From positions 9,074 to 58,684 of the forward strand of contig NZ_STFX01000060.1 in NCBI RefSeq assembly GCF_005222915.1: 49,611 nucleotides of DNA, written 5' to 3'. The translations under genes and the position numbers were made by a program. The stretch comes from Rhizobium sp. FKL33 (GTDB taxonomy: Bacteria; Pseudomonadota; Alphaproteobacteria; Rhizobiales; Rhizobiaceae). Under the pieces are notes generated by a model. It was given only the letters and a program-made list of their open reading frames with translations, did not search any database and was not told the origin of the DNA. Positions 40,999 to 49,545 of this stretch are shown here, in pieces; the first letter of the stretch is position 1, and every line of letters begins with the position of its first letter.

Positions 40999-41991
40999 TC
41001 AGAACCGGGTGCGGACGCCGCTGCGCGGATCATCGGCGGGATGCGCCGCCGCATAGAGATCGGCGCGCGCCTTTCTGCGCCAGGGCCGCGCCGGGTGATC
41101 GGGGTCGCGGGTGATGTCGGCCACCGCGAGATCCGGCTCGCCCGTCTTTCCGCACAGCGCCGCCCATCGCCCATCCGGCCCGGCGAGACCGGCGGGCGCG
41201 CCGGGGCTTTGCGGCGCATGCGCGCTGTAGCTCACCCAGAAGGAATTGCTGGCGGCGTGGCCAAGCGCCTCGGCGGCGAAGGGCGGCGCGGTGTCGGGGA
41301 TCTCGCCCGTGGTGGAGAACAGCACGGCGTCGACCGCCTGCGCCTCGTACGCCATGAACAGTTCGGGGTAATGCGTCTCCATGCCCATGGCGAGGCCCAG
41401 GCGAAGTCCGTCGACCGTAAAGACCTGCGGCGCGCCTCCCGGGGAATACATGAAGGACAGCTTGGTGTGGGACAGCATGCGCTCGTCATAGCGGGTGACC
41501 AGCCGGCCCTTGTCGGAGATCACATAGAGGCTGTTATGCGGCCGATGCGGCGGGGTGAGCCGATGCGGCGCGCCTAGCACGGTGGAAAGGCCGAGTTCGG
41601 CTGATAAGGCGGCGATGGCGCGGAGTTCCGAGGCGATCACATCGAATCGGCAGCGGCTCCAGTCGGACGGGCCGATGTCGCGGCGACCGAGCGAGGACAT
41701 CACACGCTTGTTGGGCGCGACCAACGCGCCTTCGGGGAAATGCGCGAGCCGCGCGCCCTCGCCTTTCGCCCGCCGCATCAGCGCGCGGATCTCTTCGCCG
41801 CCTGTCCTGAGCGCCTGTTCATCGCTGGGATCGTCGCGATAGCCGGTCTGGCAGACGGCAATGCGCAGGGCCGTCTTTTGCTGTTCATCGGGTTCGGGGG
41901 CGCGCAGATGGCGGAGCGCCGCCATATAACTTTCGCCGGTTTTCGCCGCACGGGCGCGCACAAGGCGCTTGAAGCGTCTGTTGTCGGTCAT
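40999..41991 (-). CDS. nitrilase-fold (carbon-nitrogen hydrolase) protein lacking the catalytic Cys; probable pseudoenzyme
   Basis: 330 aa from ATG 41991. An N-terminal segment RFKRLVRARAAKTGESYMAA, seen in other rhizobial proteins, precedes the fold. The nitrilase fold follows: ALRIAVCQTG, HFPEGAL with the triad Glu, LGLAMGMETHYPEL where Cys should sit six residues before PE but is Gly, and VTRYDERML where Lys of the YxK motif is Glu. Two of three catalytic residues are thus replaced, so amidase activity is unlikely; a binding or regulatory role is possible. Reading is uninterrupted. The start gap to the efflux operon is 167 bp. Confidence 0.78.
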   Translation of the reverse strand: MTDNRRFKRLVRARAAKTGESYMAALRHLRAPEPDEQQKTALRIAVCQTGYRDDPSDEQALRTGGEEIRALMRRAKGEGARLAHFPEGALVAPNKRVMSSLGRRDIGPSDWSRCRFDVIASELRAIAALSAELGLSTVLGAPHRLTPPHRPHNSLYVISDKGRLVTRYDERMLSHTKLSFMYSPGGAPQVFTVDGLRLGLAMGMETHYPELFMAYEAQAVDAVLFSTTGEIPDTAPPFAAEALGHAASNSFWVSYSAHAPQSPGAPAGLAGPDGRWAALCGKTGEPDLAVADITRDPDHPARPWRRKARADLYAAAHPADDPRSGVRTRF

Positions 41992-42202
41992 GATTGGGCC
42001 TTTCGACGCCAGACGCGCATTCCCCGGCAACCGCATCCGGCAGACCAAACCACGGAGGATGAACCCGAGAAAACTCCCTTTGCCTTCGCGCAAGGGCCAT
42101 GCCGGGGATGGCCTCAGAAGGTGAGGCGCGGGCCGCGCCGGTGAGCAAGGTGCGACGGCGGGGACGATTCGTCAATCGTGGGTTAGTCATTGGAACTTGG
42201 TC

Positions 42203-42230
42203 TTGCGCATCTACGGAAATCCAGTACTAT
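42203..42230 (+). promoter_or_regulatory. possible promoter of the BrnT/HTH toxin-antitoxin genes
   Basis: TTGCGC (42203-42208) and TACTAT (42225-42230) with a 16-base spacer. The -10 box ends five bases before ATG 42236, so the message would be almost leaderless; no Shine-Dalgarno precedes that ATG. Confidence 0.35.
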
Positions 42231-42235
42231 GAGTC

Positions 42236-42517
42236 ATGACCGACAACAGATTTGATCCCGAAAAAGACGCGGCAAATCGAAAGAAGCATGGTGTTGGCCT
42301 GAGCTTCGGCGCGCTGATGTTCGAGGACGAAGCACATCTCGTGCTGCCATCGATCCGGGAAATCGATGGCGAAGAGCGTTTCAAGGTGATTGGGCTTGTT
42401 GGACAGAAGATGTTTACCGGGGTCTTTGTATGGCGTCATGGTCGGCCCCGCTTCATATCCGTGAGAAGGAACAATTCCGGTGAAGAAAAAACCTATCGCG
42501 CTGATGGCGGCGCCTGA
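42236..42517 (+). CDS. brnT: BrnT-family toxin (RelE-like RNase)
   Basis: 93 aa. BrnT pattern: FDPEKDAANRKKHGVGLSFG, ALMFEDEAHL, GEERFKVIGLVGQKMFTGVF and the end PRFISVRRNNSGEEKTYRAD. BrnT cleaves mRNA and stops growth. ATG 42236. The antitoxin gene starts 38 bases before its stop, so the pair is translationally coupled in toxin-first order. Confidence 0.88.
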   Translation: MTDNRFDPEKDAANRKKHGVGLSFGALMFEDEAHLVLPSIREIDGEERFKVIGLVGQKMFTGVFVWRHGRPRFISVRRNNSGEEKTYRADGGA

Positions 42518-42758
42518 CGACGACGAGGATTTCGACGTCAGCGCCGAAGCGCTGGAGCGTGGACAACGCGCCCGCATCATCCGCAGGACGCGCTCGGATC
42601 TCGGACTGACGCAGGCGGAATTCGCCGCGCGCTTTCGCGTGCCCGTCGGCACGCTGAGAGACTGGGAGCAGGCCCGCGCCACGCCGCCCGATTTCGCGCT
42701 GGCTTATGTGACGGTGATCGCACGGTTTCCCGAGATGGTGACGGAGGCGTTGGGGTGA
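42480..42758 (+). CDS. HTH antitoxin of the BrnT pair
   Basis: 92 aa from GTG 42480, preceded by GAGAAGGA. The C-terminal half is an XRE-like HTH (LGLTQAEFAARFRVPVGTLR, DWEQARATPPDFALAYVTVI) of the type found beside BrnT in place of the ribbon-helix-helix BrnA. The acidic start (APDDDEDFDVSAEAL) would contact the toxin. It likely autoregulates the pair. Confidence 0.85.
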   Translation: MKKKPIALMAAPDDDEDFDVSAEALERGQRARIIRRTRSDLGLTQAEFAARFRVPVGTLRDWEQARATPPDFALAYVTVIARFPEMVTEALG

Positions 42759-42839
42759 GCATTGACGCATGAGACAGGTCAGCGACAAAAGCTGGTAATT
42801 CTGCATTCATCCGCTATATTCAACCCATAGGAGCGTGAG

Positions 42840-43070
42840 ATGTCAGAAACGCACAAAACAAAAGATCGCACCATCGGCGTCGTTGGAGAGCACGATCCCC
42901 ATTCGCTGGAGCGGTCCGTTGCTGTCAACAAGACGGAAGCAGGACACGTGACCAAGACGCGTGACGCTTCGCGCACCGTTTCGCCAGCGCAGGAAGACAT
43001 CGATCCCAGAGCGTTCGCCAAAGCCTTGTTGGTGAGCGACAAGGAGATCATGGATTATCTGGCTCGCTGA
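42840..43070 (+). CDS. probable antitoxin of the Doc pair
   Basis: 76 aa from ATG 42840 with GGAG upstream. Hydrophilic, disordered-looking N-terminal two thirds (Lys/Thr/Asp/His-rich), then a short helix (DPRAFAKALLVSDKEIMDYL). No Phd or HTH domain. Its stop overlaps the Doc start by one base, so its place suggests the antitoxin, with the C-terminal helix covering Doc; this is inference. Confidence 0.65.
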   Translation: MSETHKTKDRTIGVVGEHDPHSLERSVAVNKTEAGHVTKTRDASRTVSPAQEDIDPRAFAKALLVSDKEIMDYLAR

Positions 43071-43483
43071 TGGTGGAGCCGCGCTGGATCACGGCTGAGC
43101 AAGTCGTGGAACTGAATGCGGCTATTTTGGAAGGCTCGGAGGAGCTGCATTTCCTGAGAGATCGAGGCGCCCTGGAGTCGGCGGTGGCCAGGCCACGGAA
43201 TCGATTTATCTATGAAGGCGACAGATCGGTATCGGGTCTTACAGCGGATCTCGTTTTTGGCGTCGGCAAGGCTCATGCCTTCGAACAAGGAAATAAGCGC
43301 ACCGCCTGGGCGGCAGGACGCTTTTTCGCGAGGCTAAACGGCTTCGATGTTTCGGTCGGCGATGTGCCGGCGCAAATCCAACTTGCTCAGATCATCGAGA
43401 CGAGTATCACATCCGATGGAGACGGCGCGCGTCTCCGCGATGCGCTGGAAGCCCGCCTGAGGCCTGTCGGGACCTCGCGTTGA
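43070..43483 (+). CDS. doc: Doc/Fic-family toxin
   Basis: 137 aa, usual for Doc. The Fic-type active motif reads HAFEQGNKRTAW (Doc: HPFVDGNKRTA): catalytic His and the GNKRTA loop stay but Asp is Gln. The N-terminal part ITAEQVVELNAAILEG and ALESAVARPRNRFIYEGD are family-typical. Doc phosphorylates EF-Tu and stops translation. ATG 43070 overlaps the antitoxin stop (TGATG). Confidence 0.87.
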   Translation: MVEPRWITAEQVVELNAAILEGSEELHFLRDRGALESAVARPRNRFIYEGDRSVSGLTADLVFGVGKAHAFEQGNKRTAWAAGRFFARLNGFDVSVGDVPAQIQLAQIIETSITSDGDGARLRDALEARLRPVGTSR

Positions 43484-43493
43484 GCCCAAACTC

Positions 43494-43868
43494 TCACCCC
43501 TCCCCGTCCAACCTTTTCTCGCCCATCTTGAACCAGGCGTTGGCGATCAGTCCGTCGCGGATCTCGTAGATCGCCACCACGTCCACCTCGCCGCGACCCT
43601 CCTCGAAATTGCGCGTGACGATCTCGTGATCGACGACGAGATCGCCCAGCGCGATGCGGGAGACGAGCCGGCCGTGCAGATCGGGCTCGAGGAAGCGCTC
43701 GACATGGCGGGCGCGGATCTCCGCCGCGCCGCGGGCGAGAAGGGTCGCGGGAAAGGCGTAGTAGCCGCAGTCTTCCGCCCAAAACCGCATGAAGGCGTCG
43801 ATGTCGCGGGCGTTATAGGCGTCGAGTTGCCCTTGCACACAGATCTCGACAGCGGCGGGAAAATTCAT
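43494..43868 (-). CDS. SnoaL-like / NTF2-fold protein
   Basis: 124 aa small alpha+beta barrel. QLDAYNARDIDAFMRFWAED at the start, then VSRIALGDLVVDHEIVTRNF, and the end VVAIYEIRDGLIANAWFKMG match nuclear transport factor 2-like proteins, many with unknown ligand or isomerase activity. It is convergent with the Doc gene and follows the next chemoreceptor gene by about 70 bases. Confidence 0.85.
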   Translation of the reverse strand: MNFPAAVEICVQGQLDAYNARDIDAFMRFWAEDCGYYAFPATLLARGAAEIRARHVERFLEPDLHGRLVSRIALGDLVVDHEIVTRNFEEGRGEVDVVAIYEIRDGLIANAWFKMGEKRLDGEG

Positions 43869-43935
43869 GGCGTTTCATGCTCCGGAGTCCGGCCGAATTG
43901 CCGGACGGGGACCCTCGGGCAAAGAGACCGACGCG

Positions 43936-45828
43936 TCAAGCCGCACGGCTCTGGATATGGCCCGCCCGGCCCGCATCCGGCTGGGTCTTGAACCAGGCAA
44001 GGAGCCTGTTCAGCACCACCGCCTCCTCTGCCAGCCTGCTTGTGGCTGCGGCGGTTTCCTCGACCATGGCGGCGTTCTTCTGGGTTGTCTGGTCCATGTC
44101 GCCGATCGCGGCGTTGACCTGGGCGAGGCCGGACGCCTGTTCGCCGGCCGAGGCTGCGATGGCGCTGATCTGGCTGTTGATGTCGACCACCTGGGCGCGG
44201 ATCGCCTCGAGCGCCTCGCCGGCGCGCGTCACGAGCCCCACGCCCTGATCGACTTCGTTGCGGGAGCGGATGATCAGATCCTTGATGCCCTTGGCGGCGC
44301 CGGCCGAGCGCTGGGCCAATTCGCGAACTTCCTGCGCGACCACGGCGAAACCCTTGCCGGCCTCTCCGGCGCGGGCCGCCTCGACGCCTGCATTCAGCGC
44401 GAGAAGATTGGTCTGGAAGGCGATCTCGTCGATGACGTTGATGATGGAGCTGATCTCGCCCGAGGCGCTTTCGATCCGCGCCATCGCCGTCACGGCGCTG
44501 CGGACGACCTCGCTCGATTGATCGGCGCCGCCGAGCGCAGATGCGACGAGCTTTGAGACATCGGCCGAGCGGCGTGTAGACTGGCCGACGCCGACGGTGA
44601 TTTCCTCGAGGGCGGCCGCAGTTTGCTCGATCGCCGCCGCCTGCCGTTCGGTGCGCATCGCCAGATCGCCCGAGGCGATGCGGAGTTCGCCGGAGCCGGA
44701 TTCGATCAAGTCGATGGCGGATCGGACCTCGCTCATGAGTTCGCGGAGCCGCGCCATGGCGGCGTTGACATTGGCCTGCAAGTCGGAAAACACGCCGCAG
44801 TACTGCCCCTGCATCACCGCCGTCAGATCGCCTTCGGCAAGGGCGGCGACCACGCGACTGGTTTCCGCCGTGCCTCTCTCGACCGATCCGACGAGATCGT
44901 CCACGCTTTCGGCGAAGCGCGCGAGATCGGCGTCGTCATAGCGCCGGCCGATGCGGGCGCTGAAATCCCCGCCGGCGGCCGAGGCGACGACCGCGGCGAC
45001 CCGCGCCTGAAGATCGGCGTTTTCGAGACGAAGCGAGGCTTCGCGGGCATTGAGGTCGCGCACCGCCAGCGCATTGCGCCGGAACACCTGCACCGCCCGG
45101 GCCATCTGGCCGATTTCGTCACGTTTGTCGGCAAAGGGAATGTCGCGATCGAGATCGCCCTCGGCGAGCGCCGTCATGCAGCCGGTGATCCCGACGATCG
45201 GTCTGGCGATGGCGCGCCGGCCGATGACGGCAAGGCCGATCATGAGCAAAATCAACACCGCAGAATTGCCCATCGCGATGAAAAACATATAACTGGCAAT
45301 TTTTTGACGCGCGAGACCAGCCTCTTTCGAAGCCGACTTGGCGGTTTCCACGGCGTCATCGACCCGCTTGGCGAGATCATCGCGGAGCGGGACGAGTTCC
45401 TCCAAGCGGTCATGCGAGCGATTGCCGCCAGCGGCTACATCGGCCCATTTGTCATGTAAACGCTGGAGATCAAGGTCAAGAGCGGCGGCGCGCTGGCGGT
45501 CAGCGTCCAAAGCCATGTCCGCTTGCGCCAGTCCCAAATATTTGCGCGCAGAATGAAGCCGCTTTTCAAGATAAGCCCGGGCGTCGGCACGTTCCTTTTC
45601 AGTCTCAGCCAGCAACAAACGCTGGCCACCGATTTCGATGCCGCGCAACGACGCCTTCATGTCAAGGATATTGCGGGCAATCCCAGCTTCACGATCACCA
45701 TCAGCGACCGCGCGGTCCATTGAGGCTGCGAAGATTGACTGCACCAGATTGGTGAGAACAATGATTGCGACGCAGACGGCCGAAAGAAGCGCAAGGCGAG
45801 CGCCAATACCCAAATTTCGCAAATTCAT
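43936..45828 (-). CDS. membrane methyl-accepting chemotaxis protein
   Basis: 630 aa. N-terminal helix (LALLSAVCVAIIVLTNLVQS), a helical periplasmic four-helix sensor (about 35-185), a second helix (IAMGNSAVLILLMIGLAVIG), HAMP (ALAEGDLDRDIPFADKRDEI), a second HAMP-like pair, and the signalling hairpin [20 protein letters not shown] with KGFAVVAQEVRELAQRSAGA. The ligand is unknown. No other chemotaxis gene is in the window. Confidence 0.93.
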   Translation of the reverse strand: MNLRNLGIGARLALLSAVCVAIIVLTNLVQSIFAASMDRAVADGDREAGIARNILDMKASLRGIEIGGQRLLLAETEKERADARAYLEKRLHSARKYLGLAQADMALDADRQRAAALDLDLQRLHDKWADVAAGGNRSHDRLEELVPLRDDLAKRVDDAVETAKSASKEAGLARQKIASYMFFIAMGNSAVLILLMIGLAVIGRRAIARPIVGITGCMTALAEGDLDRDIPFADKRDEIGQMARAVQVFRRNALAVRDLNAREASLRLENADLQARVAAVVASAAGGDFSARIGRRYDDADLARFAESVDDLVGSVERGTAETSRVVAALAEGDLTAVMQGQYCGVFSDLQANVNAAMARLRELMSEVRSAIDLIESGSGELRIASGDLAMRTERQAAAIEQTAAALEEITVGVGQSTRRSADVSKLVASALGGADQSSEVVRSAVTAMARIESASGEISSIINVIDEIAFQTNLLALNAGVEAARAGEAGKGFAVVAQEVRELAQRSAGAAKGIKDLIIRSRNEVDQGVGLVTRAGEALEAIRAQVVDINSQISAIAASAGEQASGLAQVNAAIGDMDQTTQKNAAMVEETAAATSRLAEEAVVLNRLLAWFKTQPDAGRAGHIQSRAA

Positions 45829-46004
45829 TTAAAGCATATCCTTACATTAGAAATCTACACATAATAGATTTACACTCTCACTCAATTGATGATTGTATAT
45901 TTTCGTTAATTATATGTAATTACCGCAAACACTCGCAATAAAATCCACAAAGACACACATTTTCCAAATTCGCGCCGATGGAAAATGAGCATAGGGAACC
46001 GCCA

Positions 46005-46514
46005 TCAGAAGCCGGTTACCCAAAATACATGCCCCAGTCTTATCGGCTGAATGCTGAAACCTTCACGCCAGCGGCGGAACCCCGGCTGGTCCAAACGGCT
46101 TCGGACGGCTTGCCGCGCAAGCTCGACCGCTGAATAGACGCCGATGCCCTTGTGGTTTTCGCAGCCCCACTCATCAAGATAGCGATGCTCGACCAGCCAA
46201 AGGCCATCCGGGCTGAAGGCGACATCGGCGGTGAGCGCGACAGGGGCGCCGCACGGTTCGTCCCGCTCCTGCATCGGCTCGGCGCCCATCATCGTGACGA
46301 AGCCTTCCTCCCAGGCGCCCGCGCCGTCAACCGGGTTCGCGCCGAAGAAGAAGTCCTTCGGATGGTCCCTGAAACCGGGCTTGGTCCTGATGTCGCGGAG
46401 CACGCGCCTCGCCTCTTCGCGCGTTCGGAAATAGCCGATCAGGCGATAGTGCTCGCAAAAACTCTGATCCTCGACTTCATGCGCCACCGACCAGATCCGA
46501 TGTAATTTACGCAT
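46005..46514 (-). CDS. hypothetical protein
   Basis: 169 aa from ATG 46514. Soluble; reads KLHRIWSVAHEVEDQSFCEH, LIGYFRTREEARRVLRDIRT and PGFRDHPKDFFFG, then a Trp-rich end (RRWREGFSIQPIRLGHVFWV). The start of the motif resembles small proteins described as DUF7336-like, but I would not assert the family. It starts seven bases downstream of the DeoR gene stop, so both may be co-transcribed. Confidence 0.7.
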   Translation of the reverse strand: MRKLHRIWSVAHEVEDQSFCEHYRLIGYFRTREEARRVLRDIRTKPGFRDHPKDFFFGANPVDGAGAWEEGFVTMMGAEPMQERDEPCGAPVALTADVAFSPDGLWLVEHRYLDEWGCENHKGIGVYSAVELARQAVRSRLDQPGFRRWREGFSIQPIRLGHVFWVTGF

Positions 46515-46521
46515 ATCGCGC

Positions 46522-47283
46522 TCACCCCGCCACACTCACCCACGCCCCGCTTTCCGTGATCACCCGCGCCCTCTCCGGCTCCAGCGCCCCGCCGGTCAAC
46601 ACCCCCGCGAAAGCGGAGAGAGGGGTGAAGAGATGCAGCGCGCGCTTGTCGAACTTGCCGCGATCGACGAGCAGGAAGCTGCGCTCGGCGCTTTGCATCA
46701 TCGCCCGCTTGGTGACCACGACCTCCTGTTCCTGATGGAAGGCGGCGGCGCCCTGGATGGCGGAGGCGGTGAGGAAGGCGATGTCGGCGGAGAGCGAGGC
46801 GAGCGCCGCATCGGTGACCAGGCCGAAAAAGCCGTTGAACTTCTTGGAATACTGGCCGCCGAGCGCGATGAGGTTGACGCCCGTCTCGCCCGCGAGCGCA
46901 GAGATCACGCCGAGATTGTTGGTGATGACGGTGAGCGGCTTGAGATCGAGGAGATGGGCGGCGACGCGGCCGGAGGTGGAGCCGTCATCGAGGATCACCG
47001 TCTGGCCGGGCTCGATCAGACCGGCTGCGGCGCGGGCGATGCGCTCCTTCTCCTCGGCGGCCACTTTCTGCCGGTAGCGGTAATCGCTTTCGAAACGGGC
47101 GGAGGATTGCACGGTGGCGCCGCCGCGCACCTTGCGCAGGAAGCCGCTCTGTTCGAGCTCGTCGAGATCGCGGTGGATAGTCATCTTGGACACGGCGAAA
47201 CGAAGCGCCAGATCATCGACGCTCGCCTGCCCCTCGGCGAGCAGCCATTGCATGATGCCGTCGCGGCGATCGTCCGATTTCAT
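46522..47283 (-). CDS. DeoR-family transcriptional regulator
   Basis: 253 aa. N-terminal HTH (GQASVDDLALRFAVSKMTIH, RDLDELEQSGFLRKVRGGAT) and DeoR sensor domain with the sugar-phosphate pocket (PGQTVILDDGSTSGRVAAHL, TVITNNLGVISALAGETGVN, IALGGQYSKKFNGFFG). Such proteins sense phosphorylated sugars. It is divergent from the fructose-bisphosphate aldolase gene, with repeated TTTC motifs between, so it may respond to a glycolytic intermediate. Confidence 0.95.
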   Translation of the reverse strand: MKSDDRRDGIMQWLLAEGQASVDDLALRFAVSKMTIHRDLDELEQSGFLRKVRGGATVQSSARFESDYRYRQKVAAEEKERIARAAAGLIEPGQTVILDDGSTSGRVAAHLLDLKPLTVITNNLGVISALAGETGVNLIALGGQYSKKFNGFFGLVTDAALASLSADIAFLTASAIQGAAAFHQEQEVVVTKRAMMQSAERSFLLVDRGKFDKRALHLFTPLSAFAGVLTGGALEPERARVITESGAWVSVAG

Positions 47284-47478
47284 GCGCGCCCCTTCTCTTG
47301 TCCGCCTCCGGTTTTGGCCGATCGGCGGGCGGCTGGCAAGGGCTGGGAACAGGACGCGGCGCCGGAACGTTTCCTCGAACTATGAGGCACGTACGGCAAA
47401 GACCAGACGGGGATTTATAAAATCGATTTAAATATTTTATCCCGTCCGGGCAGGAAGAGCGGAATGACGGAGGACTGA

Positions 47479-47525
47479 TTTCATTTCAAAATTTCAAATT
47501 GTTTCCGGTCTTGACTTTCATTTTC
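47479..47525 (+). promoter_or_regulatory. cluster of TTTC direct repeats, probable DeoR operator
   Basis: TTTC occurs at 47479, 47484, 47492, 47502, 47516 and 47522, all on the plus strand. DeoR/AgaR-type regulators bind direct repeats of TTTC-like elements. The cluster sits between the two divergent genes. Confidence 0.55.
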
Positions 47526-47646
47526 CGAGATTGCACCTAGGCGGAGACTTAAATGTTTAATTCCATTTAAAACGTTTGAAATAGCAAATGTCAGGGATGG
47601 GACTAGACTTCAACACCGCCGACACAGGGAAACAGGAGGATAACAC

Positions 47647-48711
47647 GTGGCGCGCATCACGCTCAGACAGCTTCTCGATCACGCAGCCGAATACAGCTAT
47701 GGCGTCCCCGCCTTCAATATCAACAATATGGAGCAGGGACTGGCCATCCTGGAAGCGGCGGAAGCGACCCGCTCGCCGGTGATCCTGCAGGCGAGCCGCG
47801 GCGCGCGCGCCTACGCCAATGACGTGGTGCTGGCGAAACTGATCGACGCGCTCGTGCAGATCCATCCCGACATCCCCATCTGCATGCATCTCGACCATGG
47901 CAACAACGAAGCCACCTGCGTCACCGCCATCCAGCACGGCTTCACGTCGGTGATGATGGACGGCTCGCTTCTCGAAGACGGCAAGAGCGCCGCCGATTAC
48001 GATTACAATGCCGGCATCACCCGCCGCGTGGTGGACATGGCCCATTGGGGCGGCGTCTCGGTGGAAGGCGAAATCGGCGTGCTCGGCTCGCTGGAGCATG
48101 GCGGCGGCGAACAGGAAGACGGCCACGGCATCGAGGGCGAAATCTCCCACGACCAGCTGCTCACCGACCCGGAACAGGCGGCGCAATTCGTGCGCGACAC
48201 GCAGGTGGATGCGCTGGCGGTGGCCATGGGCACCAGCCACGGCGCCTATAAATTCACCCGCAAGCCCGATGGCGACGTGCTCGCCATGCATGTGATCGAG
48301 GCGATCCACAAAAAGCTTCCCGACACGCATCTGGTCATGCACGGCTCCTCCTCCGTGCCGGAAGAACTGCAGGAGATCATCAACCGCTATGGCGGCGAGA
48401 TGAAGCCGACCTGGGGCGTGCCGGTCGAGGAAATCCAGCGCGGCATCAAGCATGGGGTGCGCAAGATCAACATCGACACCGACAACCGCATGGCCATGAC
48501 CGGCGCAATCCGCAAGGTGCTGACCGAAAACCCGAGCGAATTCGACCCGCGCAAATATCTGGCGCCCGCCATGGCGGCGATGAAGAAGCTCTGTATCGAC
48601 CGTTTCGAAGCCTTCGGCACGGCGGGACACGCCGACAAGATCAAGCCGATCGGGCTTTCGGAGATGGCCAAGCGGTATAAGAGCGGCAGTTTGGCGCCCA
48701 AGATAGGATAA
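47647..48711 (+). CDS. fba: class II fructose-bisphosphate aldolase
   Basis: 354 aa from GTG 47647, preceded by AGGAGG. Zinc and substrate residues are visible: HLDHGNN (metal His), [42 protein letters not shown] and NIDTDNRMA. The enzyme cleaves fructose-1,6-bisphosphate in glycolysis, and makes it in gluconeogenesis or the Calvin cycle (CbbA-type). The sequence is of the long type found in Hyphomicrobiales. A terminator follows; the DeoR gene is divergent. Confidence 0.97.
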   Translation: MARITLRQLLDHAAEYSYGVPAFNINNMEQGLAILEAAEATRSPVILQASRGARAYANDVVLAKLIDALVQIHPDIPICMHLDHGNNEATCVTAIQHGFTSVMMDGSLLEDGKSAADYDYNAGITRRVVDMAHWGGVSVEGEIGVLGSLEHGGGEQEDGHGIEGEISHDQLLTDPEQAAQFVRDTQVDALAVAMGTSHGAYKFTRKPDGDVLAMHVIEAIHKKLPDTHLVMHGSSSVPEELQEIINRYGGEMKPTWGVPVEEIQRGIKHGVRKINIDTDNRMAMTGAIRKVLTENPSEFDPRKYLAPAMAAMKKLCIDRFEAFGTAGHADKIKPIGLSEMAKRYKSGSLAPKIG

Positions 48712-48738
48712 GGGATTTCCGGAATTGGGACGTAGAGC

Positions 48739-48764
48739 CGGGGGCCGGGGGCCCCCGTTTTTTT
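48739..48764 (+). terminator. rho-independent terminator after fba
   Basis: Stem CGGGGG (48739-48744) with CCCCCG (48752-48757), loop of seven bases, then seven T (48758-48764). Confidence 0.85.
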
Positions 48765-48928
48765 GTGGGCTTATGGTCCCACACGAAATGCCGCCGACGG
48801 CATGAACTGCCGGCTCGATTTGCACCGAGACAGCAACGCTCCGCATCCGGACACTGTGTTGCACATTACATAGCCTAAGGCGCGTCTGACCTAGAGTGTG
48901 TTTCGAAAGCGAACGACGGAGGGTCTTC

Positions 48929-49543
48929 ATGTCCATCGGCATCTTAAAATTCGGCAACAACTACAATTTCAAAGCCACCAACGTCGTCTTGTTCAAGGGG
49001 GAGACCCGCGACACGCTTCGCAATTTGGACAAGGTCTCGATACGCTATAATACGCGCCCCCATTTTCCGAATTATCCGGCGATGAAGGCGCTGTACAAAT
49101 GGCGCGCCGTCTTCGGCTACCGGTTGGGCGGCTTGTTGCGCCGCGCTGTCGTCAAATTCTCCGAGATTGGGCGCCATACCGTCAATGCGAAGAATTATTA
49201 CACCGCTCTGAAGAACGCCAGGGCGGAGGCCCGGAAACCCGAACCCGAGCTGGACCTTAAGAAGCTTACGACGATGGATGAAAACAGGCCTACTCAAGCA
49301 AGGCAGCTGCGCGAAGTCAAAGTAAGGCCTGACCTCATCAAGACCAGCGCCAAGGAAACCAAAAAAGGAGAATATCTGCGACTGTACTCCACCCGAGACG
49401 TAATTTTGGCAAAAAAAAGCAAAAAACAGCGATCCACTAGGGACTGTAAAGTATCTGAAATATCAAAAGTGGCACGAAATTTCCGCAGGGGACCATCAGA
49501 TAGCCGCATCCAAGGATTATTCGTTAAGAAAACTAGGCAGTAG
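48929..49543 (+). CDS. hypothetical protein, 3' end possibly replaced by an IS terminus
   Basis: 204 aa from ATG 48929, with CGGAGGG upstream. Basic, soluble, not recognised (MSIGILKFGNNYNFKATNVV, then a helical Lys/Arg/Glu-rich middle). After CTAG at 49437-49440 the sequence changes to GGACTGTAAAG, which could be an IS end, and the frame stops just before a transposase C-terminus. The last 34 residues may therefore be IS-derived. Confidence 0.65.
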   Translation: MSIGILKFGNNYNFKATNVVLFKGETRDTLRNLDKVSIRYNTRPHFPNYPAMKALYKWRAVFGYRLGGLLRRAVVKFSEIGRHTVNAKNYYTALKNARAEARKPEPELDLKKLTTMDENRPTQARQLREVKVRPDLIKTSAKETKKGEYLRLYSTRDVILAKKSKKQRSTRDCKVSEISKVARNFRRGPSDSRIQGLFVKKTRQ

Positions 49544-49545
49544 AC

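Noticed and set aside
47557-48960. 467-aa minus-strand frame opposite fba
   Set aside because: Shadow of the aldolase gene.
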